Below are positions 37,341 through 49,435 of a DNA stretch of 64,000 nucleotides, one piece after another. The notes beneath the pieces were generated by a model. The model was given only the letters and a program-made list of their open reading frames with translations, was not told the origin of the DNA and ran no database searches. This DNA is from Lates calcarifer (lineage: Eukaryota > Chordata > Actinopteri > Centropomidae). The stretch lies in assembly GCF_001640805.2 (NCBI RefSeq), contig NC_066854.1, positions 13,122,776 to 13,186,775 of the forward strand, read 5' to 3'. The position numbers and the translations under genes are program-made. The first letter of the stretch is position 1; each line of letters starts with the position of its first letter.

Positions 37341-37871
37341 CCGTAATTTCCAGACTATAAGCCGCTACTTTTTTCACATGCTTTGAACCTTGCAGCTTAA
37401 ACAATGATGTGGCTAATTTATAGATTTTTACAGGCTAACGAGCTTCATGCTGCCAAAACATTTAGCCTCGTCACATCAGACCAATGAACAGGTCACAGTG
37501 GACCAATGAAACTGTTTGAATTAGATCAAACGCACTCACACTAAATTCTTCACAACAGTCATTTTGCACTTAATGCACACACCCTCATCATGGAAAACAC
37601 ACGAAGAAATGCATATGATGCAGCTTTTAAGTTAAAGGCAATCGATCTGGCTGTCGAAAAAGGAAATAGAACTGCTGCACGTAAGCTTGGCATCACTGAA
37701 TCGATGGTGAGACGTTGGAGACGGCAGCGTGAATGTGTAAATATCTCATGTTACAACATAGACACCTGTGGCTTGTAGACAAGTGTGGCCTGTATATGTA
37801 CTTTTTTTTTCTTTTTAAATTTAGTGGGTGCGGCTAATATTCAGGTGTGCGCAATAGTCCGGAAATTACGG
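37341..37871 (+). mobile_element. Pogo-like (Tc1/mariner superfamily) element, deleted
   Basis: Terminal inverted repeats are CCGTAATTTCCAGACTAT on the left and, on the other strand, CCGTAATTTCCGGACTAT on the right (17 of 18 match). Both ends are flanked by a TA dinucleotide (37339-37340 and 37872-37873), the target duplication typical of the superfamily. The 531-bp element keeps the first part of a pogo-type transposase (37590-37778) and loses the rest. Its last ~110 bp match the right half of the 212-bp element at 62049-62260, and the left ~120 bp match that element's left half. Confidence 0.88.
37590..37778 (+). pseudogene. Pogo-type transposase, N-terminal HTH remnant
   Basis: Starts at ATG 37590. 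Residues 1-49 include YDAAFKLKAIDLAVEKGNRT and ARKLGITESMVRRWRRQRE, a psq/CENP-B-type helix-turn-helix that binds the terminal repeats in pogo-family transposases. After about residue 49 the frame runs into the non-coding right arm and stops (62 codons in total). The second DNA-binding domain and DDE catalytic domain are missing. The HTH itself has no frameshift or stop, so the deletion may be recent or the short product tolerated. Expression is unknown. Confidence 0.75.
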
Positions 37872-38988
37872 TATATAACGGTCTCTTGCAGTGGCAGTGC
37901 AGTGGATATCCATCCTGTGAGGCCTTAATGTTAATTTGGTGAATATGTGTCAATAGAATGTAAGAATCATTTGTTCACAGCATGGTGTGACTCTAATATG
38001 TACTATTATCCTCCACTAAGTGATGTGTATTGAGGTCCCGTGGCTCCCAGCAGGGACTCTCCTCATTATCCAAACACCACAGTTTAGATCAGTTTCTAAT
38101 CATTGTCATCTTCACGACTGGTATTAAATCAATTTCAGGGTCACATTTATCCTGGGGTATTCGCCCACTGCTAATTGACCCTGCAGTTGATTCCTGTCAG
38201 TCACTGACTGGGGGTGGAGTGTTAAGGATGATGGAAAAAAAAGAGGAGATCAGCGAGACCAGCTGCCCGCACCGCCACTACTACCGGCTCTACTGGGATG
38301 TCAGCCGCTTTTCGCAATGACTTCATCTAAGTCAGAAAGGCATGGGATCGCTTTGATGCCAAGTCGGAGAAATGCACGTTGATTGTGACCTCCCCCCCCC
38401 AGCAAGAAGCGTTGGTCTCTTGAACTGTGTTCGTGGTTGCTGATGAGCTCGCAGCAGGGAGTGGATAGCTGTGTCTCTGTGATGTACTGAGGCCTGAGGT
38501 CAGTGCCCTGGACACTGAGCAGTATAAAGTTCCATGCTTCATATGGTGAAGCTGTCCAACCATATGGATATAATTCCTCACAATACACAATGCTCGGCTT
38601 GTACTGGCCTCGTGTCAGCCCCCTCTCCTTCATAGAAATAGTCTATAAATGCTATTTTATGTGTGGCAACAGTTACATGGCACCTACATTATAGTGCAAA
38701 TGGCACTAAAGGCAAAGTGAGTGCTTTCAAAAATAAGACCATGACCATCTGCTCGCTTAATAAAACAGTATACTTATTGCAAATGACATTTTGAATGAAA
38801 GAGATAATTACTGTAAATCAATCAATGCACCATCTCGTTATTCATCTGTAAGTCAGTTCATGTAAATTAATTCAAATTAATTCCAGTCTGACGCATTCAT
38901 ATAGAATGATGCTAAAGATCATTTACTGGACATGCCTACATAAAGTGTATAGGGCTTATGTTGCTGCAAACACTTAATGTGTTTTGAT

Positions 38989-39025
38989 GTAAGGTAATGT
39001 AAGGTAATGTAAGGTAATGTAAGGG
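38989..39025. repeat. Tandem repeat of TGTAAGGTAA, ~3.7 copies
   Basis: Perfect 10-bp unit repeated head to tail, followed at once by a G-rich run. Confidence 0.9.
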
Positions 39026-42000
39026 GGGTGGGGGGTCTAGGCAGTGTGTCTGCCTTTCACTCCAGACAGTAGAACAGCAGTCAATCCACCATCTGTCTGA
39101 CTCTGTTGTTAACAAGCCGTCAACCTTAAAGGAAAAATTATGTTCTTCACAACAGCTTGTTTTTCCTTTCTCACAGTTTTGAGTCTATTACAGTTCTAAT
39201 AAAAGCTTTCTCAGTGTCCATACTGCTGAGATCTAGAACATGCTGTGATTAACATGCTTACAACTTGTCCATTATTAAATCCTATTACGTAAACCACCTA
39301 ATTACATAAATAAAAAGATAACAGCCTGTATGTGTCACTACATGCTGAACAGTTACTTCTTGGCTCAGCTTTGACATGTAGAAGCAAACTGAAAAGTTAG
39401 GCCAGTGAAAATGAAAAAATGTCACTAAATGTAATCATCAGTGCATGCACCCAATATGGGTATAACACCCATTTCAATTGAGTATTATGAAATATAGTAT
39501 ACTGTACTGGAACATGGGACTATAGGCACAGTACACCCACATACTATAAGTCAGATCATTCATTCACGTCACTCATTTTGGCAACCACAATTCATATCAA
39601 CTACATATGAATGTGAATGTTCCATATAGTTCTGTATTGATTGCGCTTATAAATAAAATAATACATTTTACTTATAAGCACCTTTCTGGCCACTCAAGGA
39701 CACTGTACAATAAGCAATAAAACAACAATGATTAAAATTAACATAATCAAAGTGTGAACCAAGAAGAACCAACTTTTGTTGGAGGACAGTGAAATCACAT
39801 GAGCTCACTATAAAAAGAATGATTTGAGACTGAAATACTGGTACATGCATGAGTGTGTCATCTTAATAAGCACAGCGGAATGATCTTTAACAACGCTAAA
39901 TGAAGCATGAAGCCTTAACTCCTTCCACTAACTCCAATGACTGTGCTGAGCTCCATTCGTTCACATTACATCTGCTTTACATTAACATCATCCCATAACA
40001 CAACCATAAAGTGATTATAGGTCCAAGTACAGCTCATTTTGGTGTAATACAGCTTAACTCTTTATCAATAACCCTTTGCTGCTGTGGGATAAACTCCAAA
40101 CAGATGATATAGTCATTTATATCATCTTGTGTCTGGCCTGTCAGAGCCCTGTAAAACGATGGATGATGTTAGCCTGAGGCTGATTCAATACCTAATTTAA
40201 CCTCCCTCTCTACTGTCTTAAATGATAGATCAATCAAGCATGGTCATTGACTTGATTTACATTTCAAGAGACAGACACAGTCACGCTGCACATTAACAGT
40301 TTTATACGGAGACATCTCCTTACTTGAACACGGAGTGTGCACTGATAAAAATAAAAATAAAATTATTTACACCTCATCTGGCAACTGATCAAATTGATCA
40401 AAATGAAAATTAAAGCCTGAGCTTGTTGATTACATGTGACAATTCAAAAATGGTAGACAAAGCATGAATGTAAAGGCAAAGGTAAAGATTATGTCTCCTA
40501 CTACTAAGCACTGTGTGCACCAAAGCCTGATATAGCTTATTCCTCTTTGCCATAGAACTCCATTGTTTTCTCACAGCCTGTTTATCCAACAGTACTAACT
40601 CTCCATCCTCTGTATAAGTTCTGATTGACTCTCATCCCATGTCAGCAGTCAACAGAACAACATTAGATTGGTTTGTCATAACCAATAAGTGGCGTAACAG
40701 AGCCTTGAAAGTGGCTGAAGGAGAAGTTTAGTGAGATACAAACCTAATGATCAGAACATGTCAGGCAGAGCAGAGAAGCCTGAGTGTGAAAATGTATTCA
40801 ATCTGACTATATACCCTGGATTCATTTTAATGTATGATGGAAAAGGAAACAATATTGAGAAGTTTATTCCACCATATTGCTTCGTTTGTTGACGCTTTTA
40901 GGGTAATTTCTGGTGAAATAACACACTGCGTATCCGCTGCAACTTCTCCCTGAGACTTGATATTTCTCTGTTTATAGAGTTAGACTCTCCATTTTCTCTC
41001 ATCACCTGTAATTCAAAGGAGGACACCCATTTCAGAGGGAATTTTCACACTAATATCTGAACGCCAAGACACAAATCAATTGCAGGGGGCAAATAGCTTT
41101 TTGATTAAGAATCCCTGGCTGCCTAATGAAGAAAGCTCTCTGTGTATATCCCTCCTCCTTCTCCGTAGCCTTATTGGAGGGGAAGTTAGAATCTATTAAA
41201 ATGGAGAGCTCTTGTCTGGGGATGTGGCATGGTTAGCGGGAAACATGTGGACCTCTGGACGTGAGGGATGAAGCAAGGGAGGCATTACAGATGGATGGAA
41301 GGTGGTGGGCGTTATTGATCGTGCCCTAAAACTCATCAAGCCATTCCAAGAAAATGTCTGATGGATACAACAGCCAGTCCACTCAGGCCTCATGATTCCC
41401 TGGGTGGCTAATGACAAATCTACAGCTATATGTCATATAACCATATGGCAGGCTATGGCATTTGTCAGCAACTCCTGTTACAAACTGGGTTTTTTTTCTC
41501 TCCACAAGGACACTGATAACATTCAAATGTAGTCCATGTGGCTGTTACATGATCCTGCTGAGGCTGTGATGTCAACAGAAAGATGAAGGTCAGGGAGGCT
41601 GCCAACAAGCACTGTAGATAGGAAAAACCTTCATTTACACAGTGAAGGAATGGAAGTAGGGACATATAAAAATGATGAGAAAGGTTATTAGGGGAAACAA
41701 TTAAGATCAGATCAACCAGAGCATCAGAGTGTGAGGCCCTGTGTGGACTTGGCATCACTGACGCTAACAAAGGACAGTCTTTACTTGTGGCCTGAGGGTT
41801 GTTTTGGCCTGCTGTGAACCATCAACCTGACCAGTGTCATTCGGACATCATGGTGAGAAGAAAAGGAAAGGTGAAACAGAGAAAGAGACCAGGTTAGACA
41901 AAATAATCATTTGAAATCTCAGCTGCATCTCATTCTGTTTTTAAAAAGTACAGACTAATTGTTGTGTGTTTGTATGTGCTATGACTGTTGTATTGCTAAC

Positions 42001-42961
42001 GAGTTTTTGACGATTCACCCATAGCCACAACAAACCTTGAGAACTCAGTATTCAGATAAGCTAGTCTAGGGGTTTTGCGAGAACAGTGTGGCCTGGGATG
42101 GAGTCAGATTACTGGCTGGAATCATTGTTTCAGACACACTTTAACGGGTCACGGGAATAATAATAATTCCTATGATCACACGCTAGTGCTCGGGCCCTAA
42201 TAACAACTCAGAAAGTTTTCTCACAGTCATGTCGGCACATTTTGGCAGCTCTGTGAGAAATCCTGTCATGTTGTGTAAATGAAAAACATAAACTGACCAT
42301 AGCCTCAATGGAATGTGTTGCATGAAAGTCACTTTCCTAGCTTCACACAGAGTTTGATGGACTGGCCCAAAATGAATTAACTAATCTTTTCTACAGGATT
42401 TTTTTTTTTAAATCTTGAATTTATATTAGCTTTATTTTCACTGGACAGACAGGAAATTTGCTTTGAATCCCACTGGGTGCACCACCCACACATCCCTTCC
42501 AACAGCAAGGCAAGGCTACCAGTGAAGCTGGATGTATTCTTGACTCTTGCCTTCATGCCCCAGGGAGGCTGGATGTGCATCTATGACTTGCTGTTTATAT
42601 GTTCTCTAACTAACCAACAATTATTGTTGGCATTTTAGCCACATTAGCTGCATGGTAAATGCTAAAGTCCTTTGGCGCCACCATCAGGTCAAAATTTTAG
42701 CTTGTCAAACACTTAGTTAATGACTGATCACGTTGTGTTTACTGCTAAACCTCAGCTTGTTAACATGGTTTATTATGTGCATGTTAACATGCTGATGTTA
42801 GCTCAAAGCACGAAACTGCTAGCATGGCTACAGACTCTTATGACTGTTTGAGGAATAGTCCGACAGCTTCAGAAGCCCCCTCCCCCAATATTTTCAGACG
42901 TCGGAAGTGAGGTGGGGTTGTGTTTGACAATTTCTGCCACTTTCCAAGACCAAAGTGCCAA

Positions 42962-42984
42962 TGTGTGTGTGTGTGTGTGTGTGT
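42962..42984. repeat. (TG)n microsatellite, ~11 units
   Basis: Uninterrupted TG dinucleotide run. Confidence 0.92.
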
Positions 42985-44480
42985 ACAAATGAGTGCAACA
43001 TTATTAATGCCCTCCAGGAGAGACCATCTGAAAATGGGCTCTGTTATCTCATTATTTAACCGATTATCACAGTTTGCCTCCGTCTGTGTCGGTCGGCTTT
43101 CCACCCTGTCTTCGAATGTCACCTCGAGTGAATTTCTCCTCTAGCTTCTACTTTTCCTCTCTGTCTCTCTTTTTTCTCATTTTTGGAGAAGCTGTTTAAA
43201 TGATATTAATCCAGTGAATAATTTAATCCTGACAGAGACTCCTGGTCACTGGAGCCAGATTCAGAGGAGGCTTCTGATGGAAAATTAATATTTGTGAATA
43301 TTTGTGCCTTGATTTCAAATAGGAAGGTCACTTTCACCAGCTTGATAGGATTGATCTGGTTTGTATTGCATACTTAAATTCACTGGAAAACTTGTAGAAG
43401 TAAATACTACACTTACAATTACAAAAATATGAATTAAAATGAGCTACGACTGGGCTAAACTGGAACATCCCTAATGCAGAATATCAGATGCATATGTGTT
43501 AGTGTCTAAATTGATACAAAACCCTATGAACATAAATTTGATAAAGATAAAGAAGTGTCCATAATGTTTATCTGATGGGAATGATTTGCTTCGTCATTTT
43601 TAAAATAGATTTTCTGACTTATAAGTGTTCTCTTCAGTTCAATTAAAATACAGAAATGCATTAGTTGTTTTGCTGAGGATCCACTGGACCCTCTTTAACG
43701 ACCCCTTCACGTCCCTGGACTTCACTTTGAACACCCTACTGGTGTATCCATCATCCTCTCCATGTGTCCAGCAGTGCCTCTCCTCTCTGCTTGCCCTCTC
43801 TGATTTCATAAGAGGCTTTCTGTGTCAGTGAATTTTCTGCACCCATGCTTCCAGTCCACACACTAACCCCAGGGGCGCAGCCTTGTTTTATGCATGTCCT
43901 CTTCCCGTCGCGAGGCCCATAAATGGTCTCTCAGTGGGGAGAAGTGGGCCAGTACTGCTGCGTGCCACTCACATGAGGAGTGCAGGGCAGCTGAATGCCA
44001 CTGATGGTCTGCCCTAAGCCCCGTTTACTGTGTCTGATTAACCCCCCACCCACCCCCCAATCCCCTTCCCTCATGCCCTCTCCCTTCCTTAATATACTCT
44101 CACACACTGCACTCTCTGACTCCAGGAAACTGGCTGTGAAACAGTGATTGTACGGGTCATGCACTCAGCAACTGCTTGGTTTTTAGGACAGCAAATATCA
44201 CCAATGAATCCCTGTCTCAGGCTTTGCCTGTGGAAAACTGGAGCCTGAAATTCTTGAAATCACTGGGGATACAGTTTTGCTTTACATCCAAACAGATGGT
44301 CATGAGGTAAAAGGAAAATCCTAAACACCACAGACAGTACATTGCTGTTTTTTTGTGCAGATTATATTCAGTCTCAGCAGACTGAGAAGTTCCTGACTAA
44401 AGTTGTTTTCAAACCAAACCAGCTTGGTTCATTTCAGACGACCTGTGGCTGGTTTGTCTGTGCTTGCTCATGTTGGGAAT

Positions 44481-44606
44481 TGTTGGGTCTCTCTCTGTAA
44501 ATATAATAATACACCCAGTACAGTCTGGACCTGCTCTATATGAAAAGTGCCCTGAGATAAAATTTTTGTTGTGATTCAGTGCTATATAAATAATATTGAC
44601 CTGACT
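44481..44606 (-). repeat. Reverse copy of GAGCAGGTCTAGAC dispersed repeat
   Basis: Carries 'ttgggtctctctctgtaaat', 'gtctggacctgctctatatg' and 'gtgccctgagataaaatttt', ending 'gctatataaataatattga'. This is the complement of the order at 11640-11842, with the middle shortened. Confidence 0.75.
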
Positions 44607-46559
44607 TGTTCAGTTTGGTTTGTTTGGGCTGAAAGCTGAAAGCTGTCAGTCAAACCCATGTGAACCAAACAGCTGAAATGAGACTGCCTGAAAAAGGAGG
44701 ATTTGAGTCTGCCCTCAAGCAGACTCTGGGACTCTTTTTTAGACGATTTCAAAAACTACATGACCATTCAATCCATACCTTGCTCCCTGACCAATCTGAT
44801 GTTTGTGTTGTCTTCTGTTGTACTTTATGTTCTTTGACAGTTCATTAAGTAAGTCCATTAAAAAGTGTGTGACAGATTACTAACTCCATATACAACAAAA
44901 TGGTCCAATCAGTGAGTTACCTGTCAGTTTATAGAACTTTATGTTTAAAGCTGTTTGTAAAAAGTCTGAGCATAAAACAGACCAGAACTAGAGGGTAACA
45001 ATCAGTCATTTTCATTTTTCCCAAGTGCTCTGCAGGGTCTAGTGCAAGCCCCAGGAATGGAACAGGAGAGTAGAATAATAATAAGGAAAGGTCATGTGAC
45101 CAAAATCTGTGCAACCCATCCAGTATTTATCATCATATTTTAGTCTGTGGCTGACATAGTGGATGACAGACACACAGACCAACATTACGACAGCACTAGG
45201 AGTGGCTACTTCAGATCCCTCAGATTCACAACAGATTTGTTGAGTCTCTAGTAAGATCTACCTACTGTCAGTAATATTACCATTGCTGACAGTAGGTCTG
45301 TAGGTCCTAGCAGAAATCATTTTACTTGTAATCAGAACAGACCTATTTGCAAATTATTTGCATTATCTCCTACAGACTCCCCAACAGCCCCTAAGACCAA
45401 TGCACTGAACATAAACACACATTTTTAGACTTAGACTTAGATACACCACTGTTAATGTTGATTACAAATATACTTTAGATTTTGTTTATAACTTTGAAAT
45501 GCATGTAAATACAGATTCAGATTTATTATGTATTTACTCTTGTATTGCAGGAAGTCATGGGTTTCCATTCATTTCTATATAATATAAAAATCTGTTTGTA
45601 GAGTCTTGAAATTTGCTTGAGTTCTGTAATCCATCACAGTGAACATTAACATTAATTTTGTCATAATTACATTTTAGTGCATGGTAATTCACTGTGGCCT
45701 GTACAAAACAATCTGCACTGAAAATGCATTACCACACAATACTCTTACTTTGACAAAAATGAAGTCAGTCAGTGTGATGTATGACACAACTCAAGGCAGT
45801 CTCAAGAGCCTGTTAATTGATTATCATAATCACAGTAAGCAAAATGAATGGGAGCCAATGACACTGCAGCATGGCTTTCAAAACAGTCAGCTGTCATGTA
45901 AAGTATATGTCATTTGTAGTAAATTGGTTAAAACATGCAAAACCACTCAGTTTCTTTAAGACCAGTGTAAGTATGACTCACAGCCACCTACTAAAACTTC
46001 AGCAGCCACTATTAATCACCTGGCAGCAGGAATGGGCAATAAAAGAACTGTATCAATTGTGAATCTGTCATCGACTTTGCTAATCGTTTTTGATAAATGG
46101 TTGTGTGGATAAAGAGAACAGATTTATAGCAGTTAATTACTTTTATTGTTTAATCTCTGCTAAGCCAAAAAAGCTTGTGTCTTACTCATTTCAAACCTGA
46201 GTCAGGCTCTGTCTGACTAATGATATAAATCTCTCCTTAAATGGGAGAATATGTGATAAAGCATAAATTATATAGTATATATGTAACATATATATCTATG
46301 TTTTCAAATAGAAACCACAGACAAGTTAGCCAGTGTGCCTTTAATTCTAACATTTAAACCCTCTTTGATCTTATCAGCAGGTAATAAAGAACCTGAGCTC
46401 CCATTTCAAATCTAACAAACCATGATGGTTACACAAGTGTAATCTCATCCCACACACAGCTGACACTGATTGGCAGCTGGAGGCCATTTTCCATTTAATC
46501 AAAAACTAATCAAAACTCTTGCAAAGCTTCTGAGTAAATAGGTAACAAGCCTGCCTGGG
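44607..46559. other. Anonymous DNA containing an origin-like hairpin
   Basis: No gene recognised. The notable object is the hairpin at 45260-45297. The 46260-46310 part is AT-rich low-complexity sequence. Confidence 0.4.
45260..45297. other. Perfect 12-bp hairpin with TAATATTACC loop
   Basis: The arm ACCTACTGTCAG (45260-45271) is the exact reverse complement of 45286-45297. The 14-nt loop begins TAATATTACC. TAATATTAC is the nonanucleotide nicked by Rep proteins in geminivirus-like and other CRESS-DNA replicons. Just after the stem, GTAGGTCT-GTAGGTCC is a short direct repeat (45292-45307), and CTAG follows at 45307-45310. No Rep-like reading frame is visible nearby. It could equally be a Helitron-type 3' hairpin or chance. 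Confidence 0.5.
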
Positions 46560-46885
46560 TCCTCCATCTGCATGTTACTCTGACATGTACCACCCACCCC
46601 CTCCAGCAGAGGCCTCCACCAGCAGGACAGTGCTCCCACCACGCCACCAAAACAGCTCAGAAATAGTTCTAGGAACCCCAACAAAGAGCCCAAGGTGTTG
46701 ACCTGGCCTCCAAACCCCCCCCAGATCCCAATCTGATCCAGCATCTGTGGGACCTGCCTTATATTGTGTAGGTCCTCCTCATGCTGCATAACAGCTCTGA
46801 GCATGGGGGCATGGACATGGGACCTCTGGGGGTGTCCTGTGGAGTCTGACATTGGGACATTAGCATTAGCAGTGGATCCTTTAGA
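46560..46885. mobile_element. Rearranged Tc1-like element relic
   Basis: At 46690-46750 the plus strand reads 'aaggtgttgacctggcctcc' and 'agcatctgtgggacctg', the coding strand of a Tc1-type region around KVLTWPPN. From about 46755 the plus strand reads 'ttatattgtgtaggtcctcc', 'aacagctctgagcatggggg' and 'ggtgtcctgtggagtctgac', which in this family is the complementary strand of the C-terminal coding end. The two halves therefore lie head to head. The 150-codon minus-strand frame across 46499-46951 is incidental. Confidence 0.55.
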
Positions 46886-48519
46886 TAAAAGAACTAGCTG
46901 CATATTCAGTGCACACTGGTGGATATGAGATAAAGACATGTTGGCAGTCACTGATTGGCCGCTCTCTAGTGTTCAGGATAATGAAACAATTGAATGCTTT
47001 GCGAGTTAATGCAGCACTGTAACGCAGGCAGTCCCTGGACGCTCTCTGAAACAGTCTTCGACAGACAAATTAGCTGCAGATTGCTCTGTGCAAACAGAAA
47101 GAAAAGACCAGAAACAGCAGTGTCTCTCAGTGGAAATTTCAGGCCTACTGTAATGTACCTTCGTTTGTATGCATTAACATCACAGCGCTTTACTATGCCG
47201 TGAATGTGCTCAGCATCACAAGCAGGACCACCTCATGTTTCTACTGATACAGACTGAAACTTCTCATGTATGTTAATGTACGCATATATTGTTGTGGTGC
47301 ATTTGACTTTGAAACAGTGCTGGTTGCACATAACACCCAGCACTGGAAGCATTAATATGCTGCATAGAAGGAAGTTTGGGATTCACTTTCTGTTACAGTG
47401 CTACTTCTTATATTCATATCTAATGTGTAATGCTGATGCAGCAAATTGCCACAAACCACTCGCCGAACAGACTTGTGTCTCTGGACACAAATACAAAATA
47501 CTACAGTAGTTTTAGCTCATAAAAACACAGACTAACTTACTGGTACTGGCATAACTATCAAAGTAGGTTGTGTTTAGGTGAAATATAACAAGATTACTTC
47601 AAACTTTCAACAAGTACGAATGCTTGCAGGTGGAAAGAGTGAGTCTTCTTAGAAGGAACCCTTTTAAGTTGAGCCTTTATTGCTTTGGCTCTCCAATATT
47701 CTCAGCAGGTTTACGACGACTCACATATGCCTTCTAAACATATGTGGACTAATCACCCTCCACGCTGCGGGCCAGAACACAATTAGCTTTGAGAGTTTAG
47801 AGTCCTTCCAAAAAAATTAATTTATGTCGGCCAAAACGATGCTGCTAAAGAGTACATAGCAGAGGGAAAAACATCTCTGTGGGCCTGGGTGAATACTAAG
47901 CAGTCCCTCTCCAGTCTCTGCATTTCCTTTGTATAGAAAGTGATGGGGTCAGTGCAGGCTGCTTTGAACCATTACACAGTCTAGCTTTAACAGTCAGGTA
48001 AATCCCACTGAGGCTCAGATCAAAGTGTCAGATGACAGCACTTTCTTTAGGCTGTGCTGCAATGTTGAGCAGCAGCCAAATGTTCCACTTGTTCCCAAGT
48101 GCACATATTTGGATCTGAGATATTTTGTCTACTGTAAACAGATAAGATTAGCTATCTTACCTCTCATTTTTCTTGGCCCATTATCTGGAGATCACAGCTT
48201 AATTATCTCATTATGCAAACATAACACTCAGTGCTCAAATTTAGTCTTTTTGAATTTTTAGGGTTTTTTTCTCTTCTCCCGGATTTAATTATAATGTTAT
48301 CTTCAGACATCAGATATAGTTTTCTCACGCTCAAGACTTCAATGTCCCATTATCAGGATTCATTAAGTCGTGGTCTATCAGGTTTCATCAAGTTTGAGAG
48401 ATGAAAAATTAGAGACCAAAGACACACAACCAGCATTTATTGAAATAATGAGACGTGATCATCAAATGACAGTTTGATATCTCAAGACAACAACAACATT
48501 TCATTGTTTTCTTGACATG
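46886..48519. other. Anonymous DNA
   Basis: No gene or classified repeat was recognised. The 46970-47110 part is less AT-rich and could be conserved non-coding DNA. Confidence 0.4.
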
Positions 48520-48835
48520 CGAGGTATGGCTATTAAATGATGAGACTAATGCTGTAATACAATTTTACTGAACATACTTCTGCATTAACACGTCGCTGCA
48601 GTCGGGTCTTCCACTGATCAAAGCGGTGCAACATAAATTTGATCTCAGGAAAAAGGAAAAAGTCACATGGTGCTAGATCAGGTGAACAGGGAGGGTGATC
48701 AAGCACTGGGATTTGTTTTTGGGCCAGAAACTGCTTTTCCTTTTGATCAGGAGTCACAAATTTTGGGACAGCTTTGGCACACACTTTTGTCATGTTCAAA
48801 TTTTCATTGAACATGACATTGAAACCACGGAGCAC
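48520..48835 (-). pseudogene. Mariner-type transposase relic
   Basis: The minus-strand frame (ATG 48835, stop at 48533) contains LNMTKVCAKAVPKFVTPDQK, then jumps to KQIPVLDHPPCSPDLAPCDF and FFLFPEIKFML, then FDQWKTRLQRRVNAE near the end. These are ordered pieces of a mariner transposase with at least two internal deletions. The third catalytic Asp region (PDLAPCDFFLFP) remains; the regions with the first two catalytic residues are gone. At 48520 a sequence starting CGAGGTATGGCTATTAAATG resembles a mariner terminal repeat. The partner terminal repeat was not found. Confidence 0.75.
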
Positions 48836-49084
48836 AGAAATCTTCTTCCTACAGAGCTCACGTGTGATTCATGAAGCGCTTGTATCTCGCAAGCATAAGT
48901 CTTGGTTTATATTTCTGCGTAGGTTTGACGAAGAGTCTGTGCCGTGGCCTATGCAAGCGGCTCACGCTGTTGTGTGCATTTACACATTGGTGGTTGGAGC
49001 TAATAAATATTGAACAACAGTTACTTTTACTGAGATTACTCAGGGGAAAAAACATCAGAGGATATGGAGTGAACAGCCACTGAA
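48836..49084. other. Anonymous DNA between transposon relics
   Basis: Short spacer between the mariner and Tc1-like relics; nothing recognised. Confidence 0.45.
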
Positions 49085-49215
49085 CTGAGGGAGGCAGACA
49101 ACAATGTGAAATTGGGTGGCATGTATCAAAGTAACAACACAGATGAATATCAGATCCCCAAGGTTTCCCAGCAGAACTTTGTATTGTAAAGAGATGATTA
49201 ATATTATTGATCATT
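49085..49215 (+). mobile_element. Tc1-like element fragment
   Basis: Carries 'gggtggcatgtatcaaagta', 'ccaaggtttcccagcagaac' and 'gagatgattaatattattga', the internal 3' part of the family whose terminus is seen at 19925. The terminal GGCTGATCGGTGTA motif is missing here. Confidence 0.6.
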
Positions 49216-49435
49216 TATACTCGTAATGGTAAAAGAAGAGGAACTTGTCAGATCAAGAGATTGAAACACTGAAGCTCTGTCCATGTCAAATCAATAAAGA
49301 AATGACTAACCACACAGTTACAGAGCTGATAAATCCAATAATTTCTAATGCTGTTTCAGATCAGTCAGAGCCAGGCACCAATGGAGTTCAGCCTTTGGTT
49401 TCACAAACTGACCCTCAGCCTCACAGAGCCAGCCA

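Larger units (their letters stand above)
37874..44480. other. Anonymous DNA with small tandem repeats
   Basis: No exon recognised with confidence. It contains a 10-bp tandem repeat at 38989-39025, an AT-rich stretch at 39400-40500 and a (TG)n at 42962-42984. A small open frame at 38231-38320 beginning MEKKEEISETSC has no known domain. Confidence 0.35.

Noticed and set aside
38231..38320. Possible short first exon starting MEKKEEISETSC
   Set aside because: Only 30 codons, no donor site that extends it convincingly, and no known family. Kept only as a remark on the surrounding block.
46499..46951. Minus-strand open frame of 150 codons
   Set aside because: It runs antisense through a degenerate, rearranged Tc1-like relic and has no family similarity.
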